This document shows, one piece after another, positions 40,503-49,692 of a DNA stretch of 64,000 nt (position 1 is its first letter; the number at the start of each line of letters is the position of its first letter). The notes below the pieces were generated by a model. It had not been told where the DNA came from and ran no database searches. It was given only the letters and a program-made list of their open reading frames with translations. This DNA comes from Microglena sp. YARC (lineage: Eukaryota; Chlorophyta; Chlorophyceae; Chlamydomonadales; Chlamydomonadaceae). The position numbers and the translations under genes are program-made. The stretch is taken from positions 52,940,601 through 53,004,600 of the forward strand of contig CM039462.1 in NCBI GenBank assembly GCA_022414725.1. The letters run 5' to 3'.

Positions 40503-41487
40503 AACTGTAATGGTTTTGGACACAACTCCCTCACTTGCCCCAGTTCCTCCACTGACCTGAAGTACAGACCTCCACCATTTTCATCTACATCTGGCAATAG
40601 GGGATCTCCATCACCCCCCAAGGATGCAGCCAGGAGGTCCTCCAGCAAATCCAAGTCACCTAGGAGAGACCACAGGAACTCCAACAGGGACCCCAAAACA
40701 TACAGCCGCCGTGACAAAAGCAGGCATGCCCATGTGGCAGATGATGACTGTTCTACCTCCTAGTCCAGCACAGACAATGAGGATGAGCACAACTTCATGG
40801 CATTGACTACTGATGGACCCCAGCCTCTCCAATATGCTGAGTCAACACGAGGCAAGTCCACACCCCTGTCCCTCCCACATACCCCCCTGGATGACAGTAC
40901 TTGTTTGGAACCCATGAATGATGCCTGTCTTATAGAAAGGGAAGAGTCCATGCCAAAACTAGTCTCAAGTGATGGCACTGATGATGATGATGAGGGGAAT
41001 GCTAATGTGGATCATACTGTCAGTACACCCCTTGATCACTACCAGACAGCCCTCCAGACAGGATGGCTTTTAGACTTTGCAGCCCACACCCACGCAGTAC
41101 TGCACCAGTAACCCCTCCAACTTGCATGACATTCAGGATCTCCCCCAGCCTATTAGCCTCCAACTTGCTGACCTTGGAGCAGCCCCATTCCTCTGCCTCC
41201 AGAAAGGGAAAGCTCATATCAGGGGACACCATGGATCCCTGATCACCCTCCACGATGTGCTCCTTGCTCCACCCCTGACTACAACCAACATCATCAGCTT
41301 GCATGCAGCACACAGGCTCTCTCCCAAGCTTCAAGTTCACATGTCCAATGCTACTGCTACTCTTTCCTTACCCACAGCCAAGGGTACAAAGACTATCCTC
41401 TTATGCCCCAAAAGGCATGGCCTCTACTTCACTAGCACCTCTAAGAACCCTACCCTTTCCCCTATCCCAGTAACCCATCCCCTCTGA
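40503..41487 (+). pseudogene. NAG-3 knuckle, basic linker and protease-like domain
   Basis: After TGA 40500 the same frame gives NCNGFGHNSLTCP (knuckle), a Ser/Arg/Lys-rich linker with TAG near 40761, and DEHNFMALTTDGPQPLQYAE. An acidic region leads to GWLLDFAAHTHA. A 7-base insertion near 41100 shifts the frame to TSNPSNLHDIQDLPQPISL, LQLADLGAAPF, GKAHIRGHHGSL, LHDVLLAPPLTTTNIIS, ending in CPKRHGLYFTS. The D-S/T-G motif is D-F-A-A-H. Confidence 0.83.
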
Positions 41488-41492
41488 TAATC

Positions 41493-42580
41493 ATGATGGT
41501 CACCCAACCAGAACTGATCAACCCAGCTGCCCACTACAATGATGACTTTGCTGGCAGCTGCTCCAACCCACAGGAGACTGCCAGCAGCTCCAGCAGTCTA
41601 CCAGATCTGATCCCTGTCATTGGTGATGATGACCTGCCTAACCTTGTCCAAGCCAGCCCACCATCCTTGCTCCAATCAGACAATGGGGGGGAATTCTCAC
41701 CACACCAAGATGATTTGTACACCACCTCTTCCCATGACTTCATCCTAGGTCCCGACTACTCCACCGCCCCTATCCAGCAGCTTCCCACTGTTCCCCATGA
41801 TGAGCTCTGTAACCTGACAAAAGAACAAGCCAGAAGAGAAATGGACCTCGTGCTAGATCAAGCTTGAACCACATATGAGAATGTTTTCCCTGTTGATGGA
41901 CAGGGGTCCTGCACTCAGCATGAGCTCTCCCAAGCCCTTAGATTTGACCAGTGGATTCCCTCAGCTACCTCCCCTTCCCCTGATCAGCCCCTAACTCATG
42001 TCAACTTGAACACCTTCCCAGTCCATTTCCTTAACAACTCTGGTCTCTCCAGAAACATGTTTGGAATCCTGCTGACCACCCTCCACAACTCCCCTTCTTC
42101 CCTTAGAGCCTTTAGCATCAGACCTAGACAGCCTGTCCCCACCCTCATTGACCAGCTAGCCAACAAGCTCCCTGACCTACTAGCTTCTGAGCAGACTAAG
42201 TTCCCCAACAGACAGATGCACAACAGCCCCTCCTCAGTCTGTGGACCCCTTCTCAAGCAGCACATGGTCCACATCTACCCCACTGTCTCTACAGCTGACA
42301 GGCCCACCCTTCAGTGGGCCATCTGCCTACAAGCAGCTGTGGTTCAGGCACATGCCAGGGTCCTGGTCTCCTGGCCCAAGATGCTCATGCACCCCATCAG
42401 CTGTGTGAATCCTGGAGGCAAAGTTATTTGTGTCAACAACCTCAACATGCACTGGAACCCAATGGATTTCACATTCATCAACATGCTGGACACCCCAAGG
42501 ATGTCTAGGAAATCTTTCCCACCCTCCTGCAGAAAATCCACAGCCAGCTGGACCTTGATGGATGCCCAGCATATGGCACC
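41493..42580 (+). pseudogene. NAG-3 C-terminal unknown domain
   Basis: Homologue of NAG-2 37051-37908. Open to TGA 41865-41867 (where NAG-2 has Arg, so CGA to TGA), then in the same phase to about 42520, where a shift spoils the last ~15 residues (another frame still gives LDLDGCPAYGT). Conserved blocks: YSTAPIQQLPTVPHDEL, HFLNNSGLSRNMFGILL, SVCGPLLKQ, LQWAICLQAAVVQAHA, NPGGKVICVNNLNMHWNPMD. It also carries LLQSDNGGEFSP near 41670, which looks like the Copia integrase S-D-N-G-G-E-F motif. Confidence 0.72.
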
Positions 42581-43310
42581 TAAATATGCACCTATAGTCT
42601 ATTGCTCATTATTGTTTTAGCCATGAACACTCTAAGATTAATCTGGTGCTTTGTACTGTCTCATGTACTGATGCCCCTTTGTTTTAGTGTCCCTCATCTA
42701 GTTACTGCCGTATCTGCAATACTTTAATTTAGGATGAACCCAAATTATGGGGGGACTAGCACAGACATCCTGCCTAAACTTATCCTCCCATTGTGAATCA
42801 TGCCAAGCCTCCTGGCAGCTTCCTGGTAGCTTCTCTGCAACCTAGCCTGCAGCTTATCTCCTATGCAAGCCATCCCTGGTACATCACTGTGGCCCCATAG
42901 TGACCCCTCGCATTAATCTTAAGATCCTTACTTATGATACTTTGGAAGTACCTCACCATATCCTTCCATCTGGATTGATAATCATGAGCTAGCGGGGGAC
43001 GTCTACCTTGAAGTTGTTTACCATAAAGTTACCATACAGTTAGTTCTTTTATGCTTCCCCTAAGCTCCCCCAAGGCAGCCTCCCTGCCACCTGCTACCCT
43101 AGCAGATTGACATTGATTTGAAGATCCCTGCTCTTAATGTGCCGTGTCCCCTTGGGTCCTGTTCCAAATAATTTATTATTTACAGCATCTCCTGCCAGCC
43201 ATTAGCATATCTAAATAGCCTTGTCAGCCTTTATACTTCTATAATTTCTTTATGCCCCTCAGTTAATTCCAGGGATTCTTGTATCCAAGAATACCTTGAA
43301 TTGGGGGGGA
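42581..43310 (+). other. NAG-3 3' untranslated region and polypurine tract
   Basis: No coding. Ends in TTGGGGGGGA at 43301-43310 immediately before the 3' LTR. Confidence 0.8.
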
Positions 43311-43530
43311 TGTTATTGTCCGTTGCGTCGGACACAGAGTTGGCATAGTGCACGCGTGGTCCTGGTGCTCCAGGACCCGGGTTGCCTGCCGCCAGGCCAT
43401 AGGCTAGCTATGGCCTGCACGTGTCTTCAGAATCTTCCTGGAGACTTCCTATTCTATATAGCCGCACGAGTTGCGATGTTAAGCGATTTACTCTTCAGTC
43501 TTCACTGTGTAACGACTCTATCGATTGAAA
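43311..43530 (+). mobile_element. NAG-3 3' LTR
   Basis: 220 bp, about six differences from the 5' LTR, followed by TSD ATCAT. Confidence 0.92.
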
Positions 43531-43535
43531 ATCAT

Positions 43536-43838
43536 TGCTAGGGCCATGAAGTTGTGTTCATCCTCATCGTCTGTGGACCTTGAAGTGGAGCCATCACCAT
43601 CAGCCACATGTGCATGTCTGCTCCTGCTTTGACGCAGTCTTAACCTTGTGGTCTTCTATCTTGGGAGACCTGGACTTGGACTTGCTGGTGGACCTCTTGT
43701 TGTCCTCACGTTGACTCGGGGGTGATGGAGAACCACGGTCAGCAGTGGTGGATGCAGGTGGTCTATGTGCTAGGTCAGTGTCATCACTTGGGCACTGGAG
43801 GGAGTTGTGTCCAAATCCTCCACAGTTCTAGGAGGTCA
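43536..43838 (-). pseudogene. NAG-2 knuckle and basic linker
   Basis: On the minus strand: CTCCTAGAACTGTGGAGG at the knuckle gives TAG then NCGGFGHNSLQCP, then a Ser/Lys/Arg/Pro-rich linker (NKRSTSKSKSRSPK). A shift near 43620 leads to ADGDGS...EDEHNFMALA, where NAG-3 is inserted. Confidence 0.8.
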
Positions 43839-44657
43839 TCATCTTGGCTGACAGGCGCTCCTTCCTAGGTTTCCCATAGTAGTTGCCCCCTTTGTAGGCT
43901 GCAGCTGCCAGGTGCTCATCTCTTCAGAGGATTGGGTGTCCTCAGAGATCTGGTTAGATACTTGGTATCTAGTGATATGAGCTTGGAAGGAAGCAAAGTT
44001 AGGGCATACTGCATTGTGGAAAGATGTTCTGCATCCATCATACTCTGGGCGAGACTTGAGTCCCTGCACAACAAGATTGAGGAAAGCAAGGATGGTTGTG
44101 TTGTTGACTCCATTGACAAGAGGGAGCTGACAGTAGAGGTCAGAGCATCTAAACAGATAGACCTGCAAGGGTTCAGTTGTTGTCATGCTGAGATTGTAAA
44201 GGGCTCTGACTAATCTTGTCTCAAGGTCTGAGTGTCTCTCTCCATAGGTGGCCTTCAGGAATCTGTAAGCAACAGTGGCCATGTCAGTGTGGGCAATTAC
44301 TACTTGTTGGATGGGTTCTAAAAGAAAGGACAAGAGCTCTGAGTAAGCTATGGCGTTCTTGTAGATGGTAATCCGTGTGGGAATAGAACGATTCGCAGCA
44401 CATGCATCAGCATTTCCATGGTTTGGGTTAGTAAGTTCTTCATTAGAGTACTCATCCCCTGTAGCCGGTTCCCCGTGGAGGGGGGCAGGCAGGATGGCGT
44501 CTTGGGCGACGCCCATGCATCCTGGGGTGGATTTGAGGTGGCGGATGAAAGCTGTCGAGAACTTGTACCATGGGTACGCAGGTCCGCCATCGAAGATTCG
44601 TCGTTTTGCATGATGTCTGTCGCGGCGCTTGGGTCTTGGAGTCTTGTTCGCCTTCAC
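43839..44657 (-). CDS. NAG-2 gag (largely intact)
   Basis: 272 codons on the minus strand, the best NAG Gag. Basic N-terminus (TPRPKRRDRHHAKRR). The helical core is YPWYKFSTAFIRHLKSTPGC, TIYKNAIAYSELLSFLLEP, IQQVVIAHTDMATVAYRFLK, ERHSDLETRLVRALYNLS, TTTEPLQVYLFRCSDLYCQL, ILAFLNLVVQGLKSRPEYDG and FASFQAHITRYQVSNQIS. The pattern is that of Copia-type Gag (UBN2-like). It would assemble particles and bind element RNA. The C-terminal ~15 residues are in the wrong frame relative to the knuckle, so a one-base shift precedes it. Confidence 0.85.
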   Translation of the reverse strand: MKANKTPRPKRRDRHHAKRRIFDGGPAYPWYKFSTAFIRHLKSTPGCMGVAQDAILPAPLHGEPATGDEYSNEELTNPNHGNADACAANRSIPTRITIYKNAIAYSELLSFLLEPIQQVVIAHTDMATVAYRFLKATYGERHSDLETRLVRALYNLSMTTTEPLQVYLFRCSDLYCQLPLVNGVNNTTILAFLNLVVQGLKSRPEYDGCRTSFHNAVCPNFASFQAHITRYQVSNQISEDTQSSEEMSTWQLQPTKGATTMGNLGRSACQPR

Positions 44658-44845
44658 ACCGAGTTAATAAACCGGCCTGTGGGTAATTCGGATGTGAAGG
44701 CCGTAGATCTTCAGTCTTGGGGGTGTAGTTCGGAGTGGTGGATGAGTTGTGGGGTAGTGGAGAGGGGATGTTGGCAGCGCAGGAGATAGATTCCTCACGT
44801 AGGAACGTAGGAACGTTCTTCGGGGAGCAGTCAGGGCCGATAACC
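44658..44845 (-). other. NAG-2 5' leader
   Basis: Between the 5' LTR and Gag. CAGGCCGGTTTATTAACTCGG-like sequence (minus strand) matches NAG-3 39657-39680. GGTTATCGGCCC follows the LTR end, as in NAG-3, at the primer-site position. Confidence 0.7.
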
Positions 44846-45068
44846 TTTCAATCGTAGATGTATTACACAATAGGGACTGAAGAGAAGATAGCTAATTGAC
44901 GCAACGAGTGCGATCATATAGAAGATGGAAGTGTACTGCAGGATCCATCAGTCACGTGCCGGCCACAGCTAGCCTGCGGCATGGCGGCAGGCAATTCGGG
45001 ACATGGAAGGACCACGTACCGGTATGCATTATGCCAGCTCAGCGACCGACGTATGTCGGATAATAACA
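44846..45068 (-). mobile_element. NAG-2 5' LTR
   Basis: 223 bp. Minus-strand start TGTTATTATCCGACATACG, end TACGATTGAAA. No TSD with the other end. Confidence 0.85.
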
Positions 45069-45175
45069 GCACCCGATGCCCAGGTTTAGCTTTGAGGGAG
45101 GTGGAAACATTACTTATCAAGGCGCCCGATGCCCAGGTGTAGCTTTTGGGAACCTGGAAACATTACCCACACATG
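45069..45175. repeat. CCGATGCCCAGGT repeat, two copies
   Basis: GCACCCGATGCCCAGGTTTAG then GGCGCCCGATGCCCAGGTGTAG, each followed by a GGAAACATTAC block; same family as 2926-3072. Confidence 0.8.
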
Positions 45176-45745
45176 ACGGCGCGATGGACCAAAACGGGAA
45201 TAAACATTATATATCGCGTGTGCGCGATATATCGTGGTTAGGGATATCGCTGTCTCTACTGCTTGAACTTGAAATTGATGGCATAGCTTCGGCCAGCAAT
45301 TTGGCTGCTTGTTGTCTTCTCTTATTCATTCGTTGCTACACATCTATCGACCTCGGGCACCTTTCGTTGAACGGTTGCAAAAAAAGGCTGCAAACATGAC
45401 ATGCAAACACAATCACACACTCACAATACATGACGTCGCTAGGGAACATTCCAAACGGAAAGTAACTCGAAAGAAACCAAAGCAAGAAAGCAGTTCATGG
45501 TCAAGTAGTGCAGGGCTCTGAGTTTGAACCCTTAGGATAGGTTAAATTGTTTCTCCTCCTTCCGCAGTGTGACCGGTGTATCCGTGGGGTCTCAGCTCTA
45601 TTGAGAGTGGTAACAAAGTACAGATTCCGCAACGAATGCGTACGCGCCGTAAGTATTGGCAAACAGTTTGACGAACGACCCTTTGCCAAACCGGATTAGG
45701 GATCCAGCTTGAGACCACTCTAGGTGGTTGGTCTTTGCCAAGTTA
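45176..45745. other. Non-coding stretch, dispersed repeat fragments only
   Basis: A fragment of the GGCATAGCTTCGGCCAGC family lies at about 45280-45320. No gene supported. Confidence 0.5.
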
Positions 45746-46030
45746 CGGTTACCATGGTACTCTGTCTACTAAGCCCCGGCAAGTTAAATGTTCCTGATTT
45801 GAATTGCTACATGGTTTTATTTTCAGCAAGCTTGGGCAGACTACTTAGTAAACATGTACTTGACCTTGAACTTGGTAACATGGCTCCAGCCATCAATTTG
45901 GCTGGCTGGAGCCATGTACCGGTATTGGTAGGAGCCATGTACCGGCCCTATTAAGTTTAATGCCCCTGATTTGAATTGTTACATGGTTTTACAGCAAGCT
46001 TGGGCAGACTACTTTGTGAACATGTAACAA
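45746..46030. repeat. Two copies of a ~200-bp dispersed repeat
   Basis: AAGTTAAATGTTCCTGATTTG, then GCTACATGGTTTTA, then CAGCAAGCTTGGGCAGACTA at 45780-45850, and again at 45951-46015. Between them GGAGCCATGTACCGG is repeated twice. Confidence 0.8.
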
Positions 46031-46330
46031 GGAAAAGTATCAGTGACATGTAAGCAAAAATACGATTTGCCAACTTGATTTCAGGTCTAAACTCGAGTCA
46101 GTCAAAGCCATAGACCCCTTTGCTAAGTTAGTTTTGCCATGTTTTTCTGAGACCCTGTTATAAGAAAAAACGAATTTGGCCAATACTTAATCTTGCCAAT
46201 ACTTAAGGCGCGAACGGTATGTAACGATTAAGTATAAAACTTAGTCCCCTGTCATCTAGACAGCCCCTCTATTGTGCCAACAACAAGACTCGACAAAACG
46301 ACTTACATAACAGCGGTATGAGTCAGGCCT
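46031..46330. other. Non-coding stretch, nothing recognised
   Basis: AT-rich, with GCCAATACTTAA twice (46178-46207). No gene supported. Confidence 0.45.
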
Positions 46331-46610
46331 AGACGTCGTCAGCACTCCTCCGACTTCAGGTCGGTAGAGAGATCAGCACTCCTCCGACTTCAGGTCGGTA
46401 GACAGACCAGAGCGGACAAGAGAGACGTGATAACAGAGTGGGCCTCGCACACGTCTAGGATGACATGGGGTGCCTCGCACAAGGAGTGCTTATCCAGTCA
46501 GATGATGGCAGGGAGGCCTCGCTCACGGAGGGCTTACACACACACAGAAAAGCTCCACGAGAAAACAAAACCCAGGGGGGCCTCGCACAAGGAGGGCTAG
46601 CACAACCAAA
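46331..46610. repeat. Short tandem repeats GTCAGCACTCCTCCGACTTC and GCCTCGCACAAGGAG
   Basis: ATCAGCACTCCTCCGACTTC plus AGGTCGGTAGA occurs twice (about 46338-46368, 46372-46402), each containing the inverted repeat CCGACTTCAGGTCGG. GCCTCGC(A/T)CA(A/C)GGAG occurs about four times between 46442 and 46600. No gene. Confidence 0.75.
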
Positions 46611-48294
46611 GAAATCGCCCCACGCGAGAAGCATGCAGCTGCTCCACGGGGGGAAGCAAGCACGAAGGAACCATGATCCTCCCTCAGTCCATCAGCGCCT
46701 CGAAATTTCATCCGGAAGATGGGGAAACGGAAGAAGCGGTGAGAAGGTAAATTACTGAGAAGAGACGAGCATATTAATACCCATCTATAAGATATGGAAT
46801 ACGTCAGCATGACTGGAAGAAACTCTACAACTTAGTACACACAATCAGAGGTCCAAGTGAAGGACGCGGGAAGGTGAGGCCCTGCAGTCCGACAGACTAC
46901 GGAACCCTGTGCTCCAACACTAAGCGGTAGCTATGAATTCATGGACAGAAGAAGGCTAAGACCGAGGCTCCAGCAACTCCGCCATCATTATAAAGAAGGC
47001 TTCAGGAGCAGAACTGTGCAAGACAGAAGGAAGGTGTTTGCATGCTTGTGCACAGAAAATCAACTTCCGAGGTTGCTAATATCTCCCCCATCACCCCCCA
47101 CTTCCCAAGCGCCTGCGCCCCCGGCCTGCGCCAGCAGGTAGCATGCGGCATCTAGGACTTCATATTAATCATAGATTCGCTCCTGCCGGTCCACCGGTTT
47201 CGGACGTTGCCAGCGTCATCTCCTAAACCCCACCCACTCAACGCGTGGCACTTGCAAGCGCGTGCCGCGTGGCACTCTTGACAGGAGGCTATTGTCGTTG
47301 GCAGTCAGTTGGCTTGTGGCATATCTCCCTTCCTGCTTTTCGCCAAACAGCCGCCCCCCCCCTCCCCCCTCCCTCCCCCCCCCTTCCCCCTCCACCGAAC
47401 CCCTGGAAGCTAATATCCCTCGGCCACAACCGGCAAGCTGTCTCTGTATCTGATGGGGTACCACGCTCGGTTTCTAGCAGATAAATATCTTATCATTTCA
47501 AAATAAGCCAGCGACTAGTTATTTAATGAAGCTTTTAAATTGGTTCCCGTGTGTGCGGCCGCCCCAAGTGAAGGAAGCAGAGTCACCAGAGTGCTACGTG
47601 ATTCAGGTGTGCCGAGATAGCGCTCATGGCTCTTGTAGACTGTAGACTGTTTGGGTGGCTTTCTCCTGCACGTGCGACGGAGTCTATGAGCTGGATCAAC
47701 TGGCAGTAAGCATAAATTGTGCTGGGAGAATTGTCAAGGTATCGTCTGCAGAGCCTGCCGCCGATTGGCCACCTGCGCTGTGGTGAAAGCTGAGGAACGT
47801 AGGGAAAAGAACAAATAGATTAGCGGCGAGGCTGAAAGAGCGGGGAAATATTGTCATGTGTACACCTGCGCAGAACTGGAATATTGTACGTCAGGTACGA
47901 GCTTAGCGGATGCGCACGAGGCAGATGCGCAGCTCACAGCTTGACACACATGTCCTTGCACTGCTATCTCTTTCTCTGGAGCTTTTGTCTCTCACCAGCT
48001 TCAACGCTTTCGGATCATCCCTTGATACTTTCGCCCGTCCTCCTGTTGTTCCCCTATTTCATCACCCAATCTTTATCCCCCCCACCCCCACCTACATACC
48101 CTCCTCCCTCCCCCCCTCCCCTTTCAGTCCCTCTTTCTCACATTCTCGCTGCTCGTGACTCCTGCGTGGTCTAGTCTGTCCGCCCGCCAACAACAATGAT
48201 TATCTAAGCAGTAGAAGTAGAAGAATTGTTACATGGTTTTTCAGCCAAATCTGAGCTGCTCTCCTTACTCCAAGTGACTATCTAAGCCTTCCCC
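46611..48294. other. Intergenic or upstream part of the cyclase gene; no exon identified
   Basis: Mostly non-coding. A C-rich tract lies at 47345-47400 and another at 48065-48125, upstream of the cyclase. The exon at 48316 has a strong acceptor, so at least one earlier exon may lie here, but none can be named with confidence. Another GTTACATGGTTTTTCAGCCAA fragment is at 48229-48250. Confidence 0.45.
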
Positions 48295-48315
48295 ATGTGC
48301 CTCCTTATCCCGCAG

Positions 48316-49692
48316 GCTACAGATCCCGCCAGCACGCATAACACCATTAAGAGGGTCTCTCCCTCAAGCTATAGCAAGCAACATTATTTTCCTGATTTGA
48401 ACTCGACAAGAGAGAGGGCGGTGTGGAACTCCTCTCTGTTCACATCAGCTGTGGGCCATGCTGAATCCCAAGGTTCCCGCTGTCCTCCTCTTGCCTGTGC
48501 CATCTTTCGAATTCTCAGCCCTCATATGCTGTCAATCATGAGGCATCTGGACGATCCCATGCTTGCTACACTGATGGAGCTTAGTGTAGACGTTCCCTCC
48601 GACTGGAGGACCACCGGGGATGCCTGTACCGCCGGCCATGGTGGCAACAACGCTTCTGGCACTCGTTTGTGCCTTTGCTTAGCTTCCTTTTGCAAGGGAA
48701 ATGACTCGACAAAGACCACGGCAAAAAGCTCAGACCATCTGATCTCTGAGGGTGAGCTTATGCTTGCTCTGATGGAGCTCAGCCCGAGCTTGAAGAAAGG
48801 GATCGAGATCCAAGCCAAGCACATGGCCAGTCGGGCCACCACTGAACACCAATGGCCTGCGGTGGGTGAACTTGAGCAGTGTGAGCATCTGGTCAAGGGC
48901 AGCCATTCATTCTTGGTCTCCTCCTGCTACTTCAGGGATAGGGCTACAGGCTCCTTTCAGCCATCCATCGTGGTCGAAATATCTTCCCAGCACTTAAAGG
49001 AGCACTCCCACCTTTTTGCCACTCTTCCTCACATCATAACCAGTGCGGCCCACCATATGGCATCTCAACATGTGGGAGATGAGAGCAGCCTCACAGAAAA
49101 AGAGGAACATTCCGATCTCATGCCAGTTAACAAGAACTCTGATGACGACGACCACTGTTTTGCCAGGCTTCACGGCTTTGCAGAGGGGTTTGGTGATGGC
49201 CCCTCCATTGATGGCCCCTACACAGAGCGCCCGCCAGCTACCCCCCGCCTCGGTCGCCCCTTACCCATGACCTCCTGTTGCGGGCTTACGTCCATTCTAG
49301 ACGCGCTTCCGATGATGGCAACCATGATGGATGCCTCTGGGACAATAGTGCTCTACAAGAACAAGGAGGCCAGGGAGTACTGGGATAATGTGGGCCGCAC
49401 TCAAACAGCTGGTATGGAAAACCAAGAATCCACTACCCCAGCCAAAGTCATAATGAGCCTCCTATTCAAAGATGAAGTAGGCACCGTGTGCAACGCCATT
49501 GCAAAAGGACAGAAGTGGAAAGGTCTCTTGCCTGTTCCTCGTTCACCACCCTGCAACAGTGTATCCTTGTCTGCAGCAGAGAATCTCACAATTGGGTCTG
49601 GCCGATTGTCCAATTCCAGTGATGACATACCCATCCCACCCAGGAGGATGTCCACCTGCAGGACTGAGGCTTCTCTTGAGAGTGAAATTCAG
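48316..49692 (+). CDS. PAS/class III cyclase gene, exon 1 (first visible)
   Basis: 459 codons in phase, from the acceptor ...TTATCCCGCAG at 48315 (an in-frame ATG lies just before, at 48295, and could be a start if not spliced) to the donor CAG|GTGACC at 49692/49693, phase 0. The middle has a segment with SSCYFRDRATGSFQPSIVVE, resembling the end of a PAS domain. A PAS start follows near 49285: LTSILDALPMMATMMDASGT then IVLYKNKEAREYW, and SLLFKDEVGTVCNAIAKGQK then WKGLLPVP. This L-D-A-L-P-x-M-A-T...G...V/L-Y-x-N form is characteristic of algal PAS-cyclases. PAS domains sense small ligands or redox state and regulate the cyclase. The rest is low complexity. Confidence 0.72.

Larger units (their letters stand above)
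38895..43530 (+). mobile_element. NAG-3, non-autonomous LTR element, nested in NAG-2
   Basis: 4,636 bp with 220-bp LTRs (38895-39114; 43311-43530) differing at about six sites, 5-bp TSD ATCAT, and a polypurine tract TTGGGGGGGA immediately before the 3' LTR. Interior of 4.2 kb: leader, Gag, knuckle, protease-like domain, unknown C-terminal domain, 3' UTR. No RT, RNase H or integrase, so it must be mobilised by enzymes of another element. The protease-like domain suggests Copia ancestry. The copy is decayed by frameshifts and stops. This is the most completely delimited member of the family. Confidence 0.92.
36111..45068 (-). mobile_element. NAG-2, non-autonomous LTR element (minus strand), split by NAG-3
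   Basis: LTRs at 44846-45068 (5') and 36111-36334 (3'), about 223 bp, with roughly 20 differences between them, so it is the older of the two right-hand elements. A polypurine tract precedes the 3' LTR (on the minus strand AATTGGGGGGGA at 36335-36346). Without NAG-3 it is about 4.3 kb. It codes Gag, knuckle, protease-like domain and the unknown C-terminal domain, with no RT or integrase. Its outer flanks (AAAAG left, GCACC right) do not form a TSD. Confidence 0.85.

Noticed and set aside
42630..43300. Searched for RT or integrase in the NAG-3 3' region
   Set aside because: No frame longer than a few dozen codons and no catalytic motif; treated as 3' UTR.
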